Part shown: positions 26,679 through 34,689 of the stretch, piece by piece
Layout: each line of letters begins with the position of its first letter
How positions within the stretch are numbered: the stretch's first letter is position 1
Assembly (NCBI RefSeq): GCF_002982115.1
Contig: NZ_CP019980.1
Span: 318,001 to 382,000 of the forward strand
Length of the DNA: 64,000 bases
DNA from: Lysinibacillus sphaericus
GTDB lineage: Bacteria; Bacillota; Bacilli; Bacillales_A; Planococcaceae
Reading direction: 5' to 3'
Translations under genes and position numbers: made by a program
The notes under the pieces: model-generated
Database searches by the model: none
Seen by the model: only the letters and a program-made list of their open reading frames with translations
What the model was told of the DNA's origin: nothing

Positions 26679-26837
26679 ATGGCACAACAGATTCTATGTG
26701 AAGTCAATAACTGCACGTATTGGGGTTCAGGAAACAAATGTACTGCAGAGGCTATTTACGTTGTTAGTCAAAAAGGTCAGCGGGCATCCAATAGTGAAGA
26801 AACAGGATGCAAAACATTTACACCTGAAGAGCATTAA
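26679..26837 (+). CDS. DUF1540 protein, copy A
   Basis: 52 residues, too short for most gene finders. It reads MAQQILCEVNNCTYWGSGNK at the start and has four cysteines (7, 12, 21, 44) in the DUF1540 metal-binding pattern C-x4-C-x8-C-x22-C. GAGGGGGGTGTG precedes the ATG. It is nearly identical to copy B at 28886 (differences R/Q at 35 and G/D at 43). The domain is common in Firmicutes, often in tandem; its role is unknown. A strong terminator follows. Confidence 0.88.
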   Translation: MAQQILCEVNNCTYWGSGNKCTAEAIYVVSQKGQRASNSEETGCKTFTPEEH

Positions 26838-26867
26838 GGCCGGTAGAAGCCGGGGCACAAGAGAAAA

Positions 26868-26904
26868 AGTGTTAGATTGACGACAATCAATCTAACACTT
26901 TTTT
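26868..26904 (+). terminator. Intrinsic terminator after DUF1540 copy A
   Basis: AGTGTTAGATTGA (26868-26880) and TCAATCTAACACT (26887-26899) form a perfect 13-bp stem with a T-run. The same stem sequence recurs twice elsewhere in the window. Confidence 0.9.
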
Positions 26905-26941
26905 GCTTTGCGTTAATGTATGCTATGGAGGATGTTTTCAA

Positions 26942-27016
26942 ATGTCGTAATTGGTTATATCTATTTGAACAATAGGGTAGGTGCATTTTTTCTTTTTACT
27001 CCACATAATCCAATGA
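26942..27016 (-). pseudogene. Remnant of the 3' end of a duplicated gene (paralogue of 29128-29382)
   Basis: About 75 bases align with the last 26 codons of the intact gene downstream of DUF1540 copy B. Read on the minus strand the remnant begins like DYVE, then hits a TAA where the intact gene has a sense codon, and it has lost several bases. The rest of the gene is missing. Confidence 0.7.
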
Positions 27017-27100
27017 GTGATACCAGCTATTTTAGCATAATCATCTATTGTTTATAAGTTCTGTCGGAATATATAGATACGAAAATAGCAAGTCTCTTAG

Positions 27101-27517
27101 TCACCAATATAACACTAACGCTAAACTACAACACCCACCTTCTCTCAAAACAATACGAATATTATCTGGCGTATATTTCGCTTCAAACTTCGTTGTAATT
27201 CCAGCAGAAGAAATAAGTTTTTGGACTTCATCTTGATTGGATAGCTGTGCGGCGTTTTTAAGATCATGTGCAAATTGATCAGAACCCTCAATTTTCTCTG
27301 TCAGTAATTGCACTTGTTGCATAATTGTTTGCATCCCTTTTGCTGACGTCTTTAACTTTATGGTATTAATAGGCGGATAAGGGCTTGTTGTCGTGGTAGG
27401 CATGGCAAGTTGTCTAGGGACATGATGGGGTGTAGGTGGGATAGACATTCCCCAATTTGGATAATGGTTATAAACATAATACGGATAAGGATTGTAATAC
27501 AGCGGATTTCCTCCCAT
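27101..27517 (-). CDS. Hypothetical Tyr/Pro-rich protein
   Basis: 138 residues. The first 50 are rich in Tyr, Pro, Asn and His, a composition common in spore-coat proteins; residues 55-110 look helical, with KMQTIMQQVQLLTEKIEG-like amphipathic patterns; a Gly-Gly-Cys-Cys lies near the end. The ribosome site is weak. I recognise no family. A spore or coat association is only suggested by composition. Confidence 0.6.
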   Translation of the reverse strand: MGGNPLYYNPYPYYVYNHYPNWGMSIPPTPHHVPRQLAMPTTTTSPYPPINTIKLKTSAKGMQTIMQQVQLLTEKIEGSDQFAHDLKNAAQLSNQDEVQKLISSAGITTKFEAKYTPDNIRIVLREGGCCSLALVLYW

Positions 27518-27680
27518 CCATTTGCTAATCTCTTATGTATCTTATGTAGTTACATAACGTTTTGTGTGAGGCTGTTCTTCTTTCAAGACGGAGCATAAGG
27601 CATATATAATGATTTGCATTAAAGGGAATTAAAGAAAAAAATAGAATAAGTAATAGATATTGAGAAAAGGGGGTTATTGC

Positions 27681-28121
27681 ATGAATCGTTTAAATTTAAT
27701 TACATTGGGTGTAAAAAGTATGGTTGAGTCGCTTGCATTTTATCGTGAAGGGCTTGGTTTTGAGGCGGTTGTCTATGGAGATGAAACAAATCCTGATGTG
27801 ATTTTCTTCAATAATGGAGGAACAAAAATTTCTCTATTTCCTATAGAACGATTAGCAAAGGATATAAATGAAGAAAACCCACCAAAAGCAGGCACCGACT
27901 TTACGGGCTTTACGCTTGCCTATAATGGAAAATCTAAAGAAGAAGTCGATGCAATCTTTTCCCTAGCAAAAAAAGCTGGAGCAAACATTGTGAAAGAGCC
28001 TGAAACGGTGTTTTGGGGAGGGTATAGCGGTTATTTCCAAGATCCCAACGGTTATTATTGGGAAGTTGCATATGGAGATACGTGGGAATTTGATGAAACG
28101 GATATGTTAATTATTAAATAA
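27681..28121 (+). CDS. VOC-family (glyoxalase/bleomycin-resistance-like) protein
   Basis: 146 residues from ATG 27681 with AAGGGGG ahead. Two beta-alpha-beta-beta-beta units are visible: LNLITLGVKSMVESLAFYREGLGF at the start and a closing GGYSGYFQDPNGYYWEVAYGD. The closing Glu is the usual metal ligand, but the first-position His of glyoxalase I is not present, so binding and not isomerase activity is likely. It lies between the two DUF1540 copies. Confidence 0.82.
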   Translation: MNRLNLITLGVKSMVESLAFYREGLGFEAVVYGDETNPDVIFFNNGGTKISLFPIERLAKDINEENPPKAGTDFTGFTLAYNGKSKEEVDAIFSLAKKAGANIVKEPETVFWGGYSGYFQDPNGYYWEVAYGDTWEFDETDMLIIK

Positions 28122-28166
28122 TAAATAGCGTGCGTAAAATTTAACTAGTTGGACAGAGGGGTTGAG

Positions 28167-28781
28167 ATGGTGCAGCAACCATTTTGGGAGAAAGAGTACT
28201 TAGCAGATACGCATTTCGCTTTTGGTAATCCTAGTGAGGAAGTAGTGGAATGGGCAAAAAAATTACCAGCGGATGCACGCATTTTAGATATAGGATGTGG
28301 CGATGGTAGACATGCCGTTTATTTAGCACAGCTGGGGTTTAAGGTAGAAGCCATTGATATTTCAGAGGCAGGTATTGCTAAAATAAATAGATACAAAGCG
28401 TCGCACCAGCTACATAATTTACAGGCAGATGTTCAAGATATTATTACATATCAGTTTAGCGATACGTATGATTGCATCATTTCACATGGCCTATTTCATT
28501 TTTTAGCGCGCGAAGATTGGCATCGCATTATTCAGTTAATGCAAGATTATACCAAGATAGAGGGCATCAATATTATTACTGTATTTACAGACGAAGTTGA
28601 CATTCCAGAAGATTTAGCACCGTTTGTCAAAGGCATATGTCAAGAAGGTGAGATTAGAGAATTATACGAGCAATGGTCCATTGCATTTTATCGCTCCTAT
28701 CAATTTGAAGATCAGCATGAAAATAATATAAGACATTGTCACGCAGCCAATAAACTAGTCGCTATAAAAAGAGCATTGTAA
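28167..28781 (+). CDS. Class I SAM-dependent methyltransferase (TehB-like)
   Basis: 204 residues from ATG 28167 (AGAGGG ahead). SAM-binding motif I is ILDIGCGDGRHAVYLAQLGF, followed by the acidic VEAIDIS and LQADVQDI. The layout resembles TehB/UbiE-type small-molecule methyltransferases. Substrate unknown. It begins 45 bases after the VOC gene and could be co-transcribed with it. Confidence 0.83.
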   Translation: MVQQPFWEKEYLADTHFAFGNPSEEVVEWAKKLPADARILDIGCGDGRHAVYLAQLGFKVEAIDISEAGIAKINRYKASHQLHNLQADVQDIITYQFSDTYDCIISHGLFHFLAREDWHRIIQLMQDYTKIEGINIITVFTDEVDIPEDLAPFVKGICQEGEIRELYEQWSIAFYRSYQFEDQHENNIRHCHAANKLVAIKRAL

Positions 28782-28885
28782 ATACAGTGATAGTTTTACT
28801 TTAGGTTAATTTTGGGTTTATTTCTTAGCTGAAGTATTGAATACACCAATTTTGTTAAGGATAACAAAAGAGGAGGTGTGATACG

Positions 28886-29044
28886 ATGGCACAACAGATT
28901 TTATGTGAAGTCAATAACTGCACGTATTGGGGCTCTGGAAACAAATGTACGGCAGAAGCTATTTACGTTGTTAGTCAAAAGGGTCAGCAGGCATCCAATA
29001 GTGAAGAAACAGATTGCAAAACATTTACACCTGAAGAGCATTAA
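28886..29044 (+). CDS. DUF1540 protein, copy B
   Basis: 52 residues with the same four-cysteine pattern as copy A, preceded by GAGGAGGTGTG. The two genes are nearly identical in DNA through the coding region and into the terminator, so the duplication is recent or is being homogenised. The first residues are MAQQILCEVNNCTYWGSGNK. Confidence 0.88.
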   Translation: MAQQILCEVNNCTYWGSGNKCTAEAIYVVSQKGQQASNSEETDCKTFTPEEH

Positions 29045-29074
29045 GGACGGTAGAAGCCGGGGCACAAGAGAAAA

Positions 29075-29110
29075 AGTGTTAGATTGATTGAGGTCATTCT
29101 AACACTTTTT
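29075..29110 (+). terminator. Intrinsic terminator after DUF1540 copy B
   Basis: AGTGTTAGA (29075-29083) pairs with TCTAACACT (29098-29106), then TTTTT. It is a slightly degraded version of the copy A terminator. Confidence 0.8.
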
Positions 29111-29127
29111 GCGATGGCGAAAATTTT

Positions 29128-29382
29128 CTAATGTCGTAATTGGTACATATCTATTTTGTCTCTCTTGAACAATAGGGTATGTGCATTTTTTACTTTTTCC
29201 TCTACATAATCCAATGAATAATTGCCAAATGCATCCGTTAAGTCACCAATGGCGCGCGATAAATTATCAATCACAGGAATTAATGTATCAAGCTCCATTG
29301 GTTCTTTCCTAGTGTTCATTTCATCCATAATTTCATGAGCAAGATGTTGAATTATTCGCAGGCGTTTGTTTTCAGCTTGCAT
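29128..29382 (-). CDS. Small helical protein of unknown function
   Basis: 84 residues from ATG 29382, chosen because AAAGGAGG lies five bases ahead; upstream in-frame codons lack a site. It is largely helical and charged (AENKRLRIIQHLAHEIMDEM at the start, YVEEKVKNAHTLLFKRDK near the end). No family is recognised. Its 3' end was duplicated with the neighbouring DUF1540 gene and survives as a remnant near 26942. Confidence 0.62.
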   Translation of the reverse strand: MQAENKRLRIIQHLAHEIMDEMNTRKEPMELDTLIPVIDNLSRAIGDLTDAFGNYSLDYVEEKVKNAHTLLFKRDKIDMYQLRH

Positions 29383-29498
29383 CATATCCTCCTTTAAACA
29401 GCAACTTTTTACACTCAATAAATATATGAAGGTCGTTTACAGTTCATGAGTGATTACTTTCGCTTGAACGTATATGGCACACATAACAAGACAAGGAA

Positions 29499-29531
29499 AA
29501 AGCCAGACTTCATCAAATGGAGTCTGGCTTT
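29499..29531. terminator. Bidirectional intrinsic terminator
   Basis: AAAGCCAGACT and AGTCTGGCTTT form an 11-bp stem with T-rich sequence on both strands; it closes the SIMPL gene. Confidence 0.8.
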
Positions 29532-29536
29532 GTTTT

Positions 29537-30187
29537 TTAGTATTGAAATGTAACGCGAACAGCTGCACTAATGGTTAGTTGACCTTGCTCAATGGGGGTT
29601 GTCATAGATGAATCAGCCATTGCCATTGATTTATAAAGCACAGGGGCATGATCGTTTTCTTCGATGATTTCAATCGGTTGTGGCTGTACAGATAAGTGCA
29701 TCGTTTGAGCGATTGTTTTCGCCTTCATTTGTGCATTATGAAGTGCTAAGCTGAGAGCCTGCTGATAGTATTCATCCGCATGCTCAATTTTAAATTGGAT
29801 GGAGGAAATCTGATTTGCACCATTTTCGACAGCTGTATCAATAACAGCTCCTACTAGATTGGTATCAGGTATTTTTACCGTGATAGCATTTACTACTTCA
29901 TAGCCTTTAAACATTTGTTTACCTTCTACATAATCATAAATAGGTGTAATCGTATAGGCGGCGGTCTGAATGTTTTCTCTTGGGATAGATAACGCCAAAA
30001 GAGCATGAATAACACGATTCATAGAGCTAGCATTTTGGTGCTGCGCTTGTTGTACACTTTCGCCTTGTGTCGTGACCTCTATTTGAAGCTGGACATAACT
30101 AGCGTTAGCGACTACTTTTCCATTTCCGCTAACAGTCATTACTCGCGATGTGTGGGGTACTTGTGCCTGGGCATGTGTGTAATACAT
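29537..30187 (-). CDS. SIMPL (DUF541) domain protein
   Basis: 216 residues. The domain runs from VMTVSGNGKVVANASYVQLQIEV to the C-terminal LTISAAVRVTFQY, with the family's repeated AxTxxPxY (TAAYTITPIYDY) and the YEVVNAITVKI strand. No clear signal peptide is present, unlike many SIMPL proteins, so it may be cytoplasmic or spore-associated. GGGAGGTGGG precedes the ATG. The family has no settled biochemical function. The YunC gene lies 33 bases upstream and may be in the same operon. Confidence 0.83.
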   Translation of the reverse strand: MYYTHAQAQVPHTSRVMTVSGNGKVVANASYVQLQIEVTTQGESVQQAQHQNASSMNRVIHALLALSIPRENIQTAAYTITPIYDYVEGKQMFKGYEVVNAITVKIPDTNLVGAVIDTAVENGANQISSIQFKIEHADEYYQQALSLALHNAQMKAKTIAQTMHLSVQPQPIEIIEENDHAPVLYKSMAMADSSMTTPIEQGQLTISAAVRVTFQY

Positions 30188-30220
30188 TTGAATCCCACCT
30201 CCCGACTGGTTTCTAGCATG

Positions 30221-30523
30221 TTAAATCATTTTTAACAATGCTTCTACACCAGTCATTCCTGCAAATATACCTAGTTGCTCCGCTTCAAATGTAACAGATT
30301 CAAGAGGGGCGGTTAATAGCTCATCTATCGTCTTCACGCCAACCGCTCGACCTGCCACAATTTTTCGATCTAATAAGCGACTATTTAAAAGACCGACATC
30401 TAATGCACCACACATGATGTAGCCTGTATCATTAGATATAGTTAATAACGTTGTTTTTGGTAAATGCACAATCACAGCAGTGAAAAAATGACCTTTAATC
30501 ATAATAGGTTCAATTGTCACCAT
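30221..30523 (-). CDS. YunC family protein (DUF1805)
   Basis: 100 residues from ATG 30523, with AAAGGAG eight bases ahead. It is almost a textbook YunC: PIMIKGHFFTAVIVHLPKTT, then NDTGYIMCGALDVGLLN, KIVAGRAVGVKTIDELL and APLESVT. The family is small, conserved in Bacillales and structurally a compact alpha/beta fold; its biochemical role is not established. Confidence 0.87.
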   Translation of the reverse strand: MVTIEPIMIKGHFFTAVIVHLPKTTLLTISNDTGYIMCGALDVGLLNSRLLDRKIVAGRAVGVKTIDELLTAPLESVTFEAEQLGIFAGMTGVEALLKMI

Positions 30524-30606
30524 GAACATCACTCCTTTTCTCTCTATACATATGGCAATAGATAAAAAGGTGTTCAATATTTCTACTAAAATTCTAAAGC
30601 GAAAAA

Positions 30607-30714
30607 AATCCACTGCGCTTTTGCGTGCACGAAGTAAGCCGCAACCTTCGCTAGCGTGAGGCCTGTTGCGTCTTACGTAGGGTGCATTTTTGCAGAAAGC
30701 TACGTGGATTTTAA
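30607..30714. repeat. Long imperfect hairpin element
   Basis: Outer arms AAAATCCAC / GTGGATTTT flank inner arms GTGCACGAAGTAAGCCGCAA and its near-complement TTGCGTCTTACGTAGGGTGC, with a smaller central stem. It has no ORF and looks like a REP/MITE-type palindromic unit or a structured RNA. Confidence 0.4.
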
Positions 30715-30752
30715 TTTCTCAATAGATAAATTGTGTCAGTGTCAGGCACTGA

Positions 30753-30875
30753 TTATTTTGTATATGAAAGCATAGCTGTTTGTTTTATATTTTTTAGCGC
30801 TAATTTAGCCTCATCTTGCGTAGTGTACTCGAACATACGGAATGTATCTTGCTCAAAAACAGTAATAACCCACAT
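30753..30875 (-). CDS. Small conserved-looking 40-aa protein
   Basis: The reading frame gives MWVITVFEQDTFRMFEYTTQ followed by DEAKLALKNIKQTAMLSYTK. AAAGGGG lies nine bases before the ATG, and the sequence has a plausible beta-strand/helix pattern, not random composition. I recall similar short MWVxTxFE proteins in Bacilli but cannot verify it here. It occupies an otherwise gene-free region. Confidence 0.55.
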   Translation of the reverse strand: MWVITVFEQDTFRMFEYTTQDEAKLALKNIKQTAMLSYTK

Positions 30876-30948
30876 TGTAAAATCCCCTTTGTTGTCAATT
30901 TGTAGTATAACAGTTGTGTTATTTTGAATAATTGTTATATATCAGTTA

Positions 30949-30993
30949 TGCCCTTTATTTTACACTGATTTTCAAAAAAATAAAGGGCTAAAT
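30949..30993. other. Intergenic stem-loop
   Basis: GCCCTTTATTTT pairs with AAAATAAAGGGC. It lies upstream of the 40-aa gene and the deacetylase gene; no T-run follows on the plus strand. The remaining bases to 31240 hold no other ORF with a ribosome site. Confidence 0.4.
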
Positions 30994-31240
30994 GAAAGGT
31001 TTCACATTTCGTTCAAAATTTGACGTTGCGTAAATGAAAATTATTTAAAAATAAAGATGGGCGAAATAAATTTAAGTAAAAACTGTGAATGATGAAGAAA
31101 TTGTTTGTTAATTGGTTTTTTAACATATCTTTTTAAAGGGTTTAAGTAAAAACAGGTAGCACCTCAATAGTATAATTTAGCGGCTTTCGTAAATAGTAAG
31201 ATGAGCTGAAATATGCGAATGAAACATGGGAGGTGATACT

Positions 31241-31978
31241 GTGATACGTAAAAATGTATTGTTTTTGACGGTTTGCTTATTATTCATGTCGATATGTTTA
31301 ACAGACATGCGTACCTCTGCAGAAAAAGGACGTAGTGAATATGAGAAGACTGGTGAAGTTGTTTGGGATATAGATACAAAGGATAAAATCGTTGCCTTAA
31401 CTTTTGACGATGGTCCACATCCAAAATACACCGCAAAAATACTAGATACTTTAGCTAAGTATGAAGCAAAGGCTACATTTTTTATTATTGGTCAAAATGC
31501 AGAAAAGTATCCAGAGCTTGTTTCACGAACTTATAAAGAGGGGCATGAATTAGCCAATCATACGTACTCTCACCCGTATAAAGTTTCAATTCCTGATTTA
31601 CAGGAAGAACTAAGGCAGACAAACCAGATGATTTATAGTATTACTGGCTTTTCTCCTGTTTTATTCCGTCCTGTGGGTGGCAATTATACTGAAAAGATGA
31701 TCAATACTGCTGTAAACAACGGTTATAAAGTAGTCATGTGGTCTTGGCATCAAGATACACAGGATTGGAAAGAGCCAGGGGCGAATAAAATCGTCCAAAA
31801 GGTGTTAGGGGGAACAAAACCAGGAGATGTGATTTTGTTTCATGATGGAGGCGGCAACCGCACTCAAACGATTAAAGCCCTAGAAGAAATCATACCAACC
31901 TTAAAAAAACAGGGCTATACATTTGTAACAGTATCAGAATTAATTGAAAAAAAGCAGCAACAAGAGAAAATTCAATAA
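31241..31978 (+). CDS. Polysaccharide deacetylase, NodB/CE4 family
   Basis: 245 residues from GTG 31241 (GGGAGGTGAT ahead). Residues 4-26 form a signal peptide or membrane anchor, so it acts outside the membrane. CE4 motifs: TFDDGPH (Asp56, Asp57), HTYSH (His107, His111), RPVGGNY (motif 3), and ILFHDGGG with the catalytic His near the end. These metal-dependent enzymes de-N-acetylate peptidoglycan or chitooligosaccharide; length and layout resemble PdaA/PdaB-like sporulation/germination enzymes, but the target is unproven. Single-gene unit with terminator. Confidence 0.86.
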   Translation: MIRKNVLFLTVCLLFMSICLTDMRTSAEKGRSEYEKTGEVVWDIDTKDKIVALTFDDGPHPKYTAKILDTLAKYEAKATFFIIGQNAEKYPELVSRTYKEGHELANHTYSHPYKVSIPDLQEELRQTNQMIYSITGFSPVLFRPVGGNYTEKMINTAVNNGYKVVMWSWHQDTQDWKEPGANKIVQKVLGGTKPGDVILFHDGGGNRTQTIKALEEIIPTLKKQGYTFVTVSELIEKKQQQEKIQ

Positions 31979-31980
31979 AA

Positions 31981-32014
31981 AATAAGCCATTTCATTATAT
32001 TGAAATGGCTTATT
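31981..32014. terminator. Intrinsic terminator, convergent genes
   Basis: AATAAGCCATTTCA pairs perfectly with TGAAATGGCTTATT, followed by TTTTCTC. Confidence 0.87.
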
Positions 32015-32052
32015 TTTCTCTATAAGAAGCGGATATTCTAGGTATTTATAGA

Positions 32053-32319
32053 TTAGAAAAATAATAAAGGTGCCAACGCAATACCAGCAATTGCTCCAAA
32101 TGCAAAACCAATGCCAAGTCCAGCGCCAAATCCTGGTCTAAATCCCCAACCCCAAAGACCTAAGCCGTATCCTCTATATTGTCTATCAGGTAGAACCCAT
32201 ACCTGTTTTCTATCCACTTTCGTTATTTTTCCAACATGAACATTGCCAGATGTATCAGTAATTCTTACACGTTTACCGTGATATTTACAGCAAAGATTAT
32301 AACAATCAGTTGGATTCAC
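32053..32319 (-). CDS. Small hydrophobic-tailed hypothetical protein
   Basis: 88 residues, GTG start with AAAGGAGGA eight bases ahead. The N-terminal half (RVRITDTSGNVHVGKITKVD) looks like a small Sm/SH3-like barrel; the C-terminal half is Gly/Trp/Phe-rich and ends in a membrane-like GFAFGAIAGIALAPLLFF. Two adjacent cysteines lie near the start (NLCCKYHG). The family occurs in spore formers, but I do not recognise a named member. Confidence 0.62.
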   Translation of the reverse strand: MNPTDCYNLCCKYHGKRVRITDTSGNVHVGKITKVDRKQVWVLPDRQYRGYGLGLWGWGFRPGFGAGLGIGFAFGAIAGIALAPLLFF

Positions 32320-32428
32320 AAGAATCTCCTCCTTTCTACGTCCTTACAAGTTAATATATGCCGTTGCATACATTTATCACTAGCCGATTGTCTATTGGAA
32401 ACATAAGCTATCGTAAGGGGGTGCGTGA

Positions 32429-33220
32429 ATGTCGGTAATATCAACAGATGATTGGCTACATGAGTTCAAAACTAGTCGGAAATTGAAGCATAGTAGAGAG
32501 TTTGAAGATTTACAATGTACGATTCTTTGTAGCCGATTACTAGACCATTTTAAAGGTGGAACGCCACAACAAATCCAATTTGAACTACAACAACAAGGGT
32601 TGTTTCGAGCGCATGAAAATATCGATATAAAAAGCCTGCAAGCGCAAAATGCTTGGCAAATTATACGAGAGGAATTGTTCTATTTAAAGAAGAAATGGAG
32701 CGGGCCTGATATACCCATCTATATTTTTCCTCTAACACAGGAGCAAAGTGTCACAAATAAAAATGGAGTTGCCTATCCAGATGCTCTATTTTTATTTATA
32801 GGAGAATTAGAAAGGCAAGAGTTACAGGCGTTATTTGCACATGAGTATAATCATGTTTGTCGACTGCACTACTTAAACAAATCATTAGAGGAAGTAACGC
32901 TATTAGATTCATTAATTATAGAGGGCTTAGCGGAATGTGCAGTGGATGAATTATACGGTGCGAAATGGTTAGCGCCTTGGTTGAAAGATTATTCTACGGA
33001 CAAAATGTTAGCTATATGGAAGACATACTTTTTGCCTAACATGAATGTTAAAGGTTTAGATCATCATATTGAGTTTTTATATGGTGGGAGGCTTCCTTCA
33101 CATATAGGATACTGTATTGGTTATGAAATGGTCCGAACATATATACAAAAGCATGCATCAAATAAGTTACATGAAAAACATTCTGAAGAAATACTTAAGG
33201 GTTCTATATTTTCGGTATAA
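32429..33220 (+). CDS. DUF2268 family putative Zn-metalloprotease (YjaZ-like)
   Basis: 263 residues. A gluzincin-type HEYNH lies at 138-142 with a downstream Glu in LIIEGLAEC (about 168-176) as likely third ligand, matching DUF2268 proteins such as YjaZ. No signal peptide is seen, so it is probably cytoplasmic. Substrates are unknown. GGGGGTG precedes the ATG. It converges on the citrate transporter gene through a shared terminator. Confidence 0.8.
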   Translation: MSVISTDDWLHEFKTSRKLKHSREFEDLQCTILCSRLLDHFKGGTPQQIQFELQQQGLFRAHENIDIKSLQAQNAWQIIREELFYLKKKWSGPDIPIYIFPLTQEQSVTNKNGVAYPDALFLFIGELERQELQALFAHEYNHVCRLHYLNKSLEEVTLLDSLIIEGLAECAVDELYGAKWLAPWLKDYSTDKMLAIWKTYFLPNMNVKGLDHHIEFLYGGRLPSHIGYCIGYEMVRTYIQKHASNKLHEKHSEEILKGSIFSV

Positions 33221-33225
33221 CTAAA

Positions 33226-33259
33226 AACCAGTTGTCGATACACAAATCGACAACTGGTT
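33226..33259. terminator. Bidirectional intrinsic terminator
   Basis: AACCAGTTGTCGA and TCGACAACTGGTT form a perfect 13-bp stem between the convergent DUF2268 and CitMHS genes. Confidence 0.82.
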
Positions 33260-33268
33260 ACTGCTAAT

Positions 33269-34591
33269 TTAAATGGTAATAATCCCTATTGCTATTGCAA
33301 TGCCTAGTAAAACAATGCTTAAACCCCACATCCAAAAGAAAGAGTATTTTAGGTGTTTTCCCATCTCTAAACCAGATAAGCCTAAAGCTAACCAGACAGC
33401 AGGGGCAAGTGGTGAAACAAACGTACCGACAATATTACCAATAATCATGGCATATGCAGTGGAGAGAGAGTCAATACCAAAAGATAAACCAATCTGTTCA
33501 ACTACAGGAAGCAAGGCGAAATAATAGGCATCCGTACTTAATAATAAATCAAAGGGTACACCTAATATACCGATAATAATATGCAAATAAGATGATAGTC
33601 CTGCCGGTAAAATATTGACAGCATTATTGGCAATAGCATTTAACATGCCTGTGCCATTTAGTATGCCCAAAAATAAGCCCGCTGCAATAATAATCGACGC
33701 CATCGTTAACGCATTCGGAGCATGTGTCCGCACGCGCTCCATTTGTTCTTTAGGTGTACGATAATTAATGGGCAGAGCAATAGCTACCCCGATTAAAAAG
33801 GCTAATGCTGCCGGTACAATACCCGCGACTAAAACCCCGATTACCATGACAGCAATTACTGCATTCACCCACAATAGTTTTGGTCGTCGTAAAGATAGGT
33901 CTACTTCGGATGACACAACACCTTGTGTAATATGTTGGTCGTCATGCGTAAAATCAAGTGTGCCGTATTGCTTCAGAATACGGTGCTTTTCTCTAAAGCC
34001 AAGGTATAAGGCTAAAGCTAACATTGATAGAACACCAATGATTTGAATGGGTATTAACGGATACCAAAGTTCAGTGATATCCACCTCTAACACGGAAGCC
34101 ACCCGCCCTAATGGACCTCCCCAAGGAACCATGTTCACCACTGCTGCAGCTCCAGCAATTAATAAAAGTAATAAGTATGGATTCATGCGCAAGCGTAAAT
34201 ATAAAGGCAATAGTGCTGGAATCGTAATTAAAAATGTAGAAGCACCAGACCCGTCTAGTTGAGCCACAACAGCAATTAGTACAGTTACAATAGCAACGAC
34301 AACAATACGCCCCTTTGTAAGCGCAATCATTTTGTTGATCAATGGCTCAAATAATCCAACGTCCTGCATAATACCAAAGAAGATAATAGCAAAGATAAAC
34401 ATTACCGCTACGTTCATCACAGAACTTAGTCCGGAACTAAAGAATTCCCCTAATTCCTCGAAACGAAAGCCAGCGATAAAAGTAGCGATTATCGGTGGAA
34501 TAACCATTGCAACAAGCGGCGAGACACGCCCACTTATTAATAAGGCAATAATAACGATAATGGTGATGAAACCAAGGATACTTAAGCTCAA
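33269..34591 (-). CDS. CitMHS-family metal-citrate transporter
   Basis: 440 residues from TTG 34591, chosen because AAAGGGAGGGG lies about eight bases ahead; the frame is open to 34639. It has 11-12 membrane segments, with the family-typical GSGASTFLITIPALLPLYLRLRMNP and VNMVPWGGPLGRVASVL early, and DLLLSTDAYYFALLPVVE late. CitM imports Mg-citrate and CitH Ca-citrate; which metal is used here cannot be read off. It follows the CitST-like two-component genes by about 100 bases and should be controlled by them; see the broken sensor gene. Confidence 0.87.
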   Translation of the reverse strand: MSLSILGFITIIVIIALLISGRVSPLVAMVIPPIIATFIAGFRFEELGEFFSSGLSSVMNVAVMFIFAIIFFGIMQDVGLFEPLINKMIALTKGRIVVVAIVTVLIAVVAQLDGSGASTFLITIPALLPLYLRLRMNPYLLLLLIAGAAAVVNMVPWGGPLGRVASVLEVDITELWYPLIPIQIIGVLSMLALALYLGFREKHRILKQYGTLDFTHDDQHITQGVVSSEVDLSLRRPKLLWVNAVIAVMVIGVLVAGIVPAALAFLIGVAIALPINYRTPKEQMERVRTHAPNALTMASIIIAAGLFLGILNGTGMLNAIANNAVNILPAGLSSYLHIIIGILGVPFDLLLSTDAYYFALLPVVEQIGLSFGIDSLSTAYAMIIGNIVGTFVSPLAPAVWLALGLSGLEMGKHLKYSFFWMWGLSIVLLGIAIAIGIITI

Positions 34592-34689
34592 AAAAACCCC
34601 TCCCTTTAATTGAGTATTCTGACTACTAAAAGGTAGCATGCTGAAAATAGGGAGGGAATAATATGGTCATAAGTTAGATAAGATACATA

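Noticed and set aside
26671-26880. A 69-residue frame overlapping each DUF1540 gene (also at 28878-29087)
   Set aside because: It is conserved only because the DNA is duplicated. The frame that starts eight bases later has the ribosome site and the cysteine pattern.
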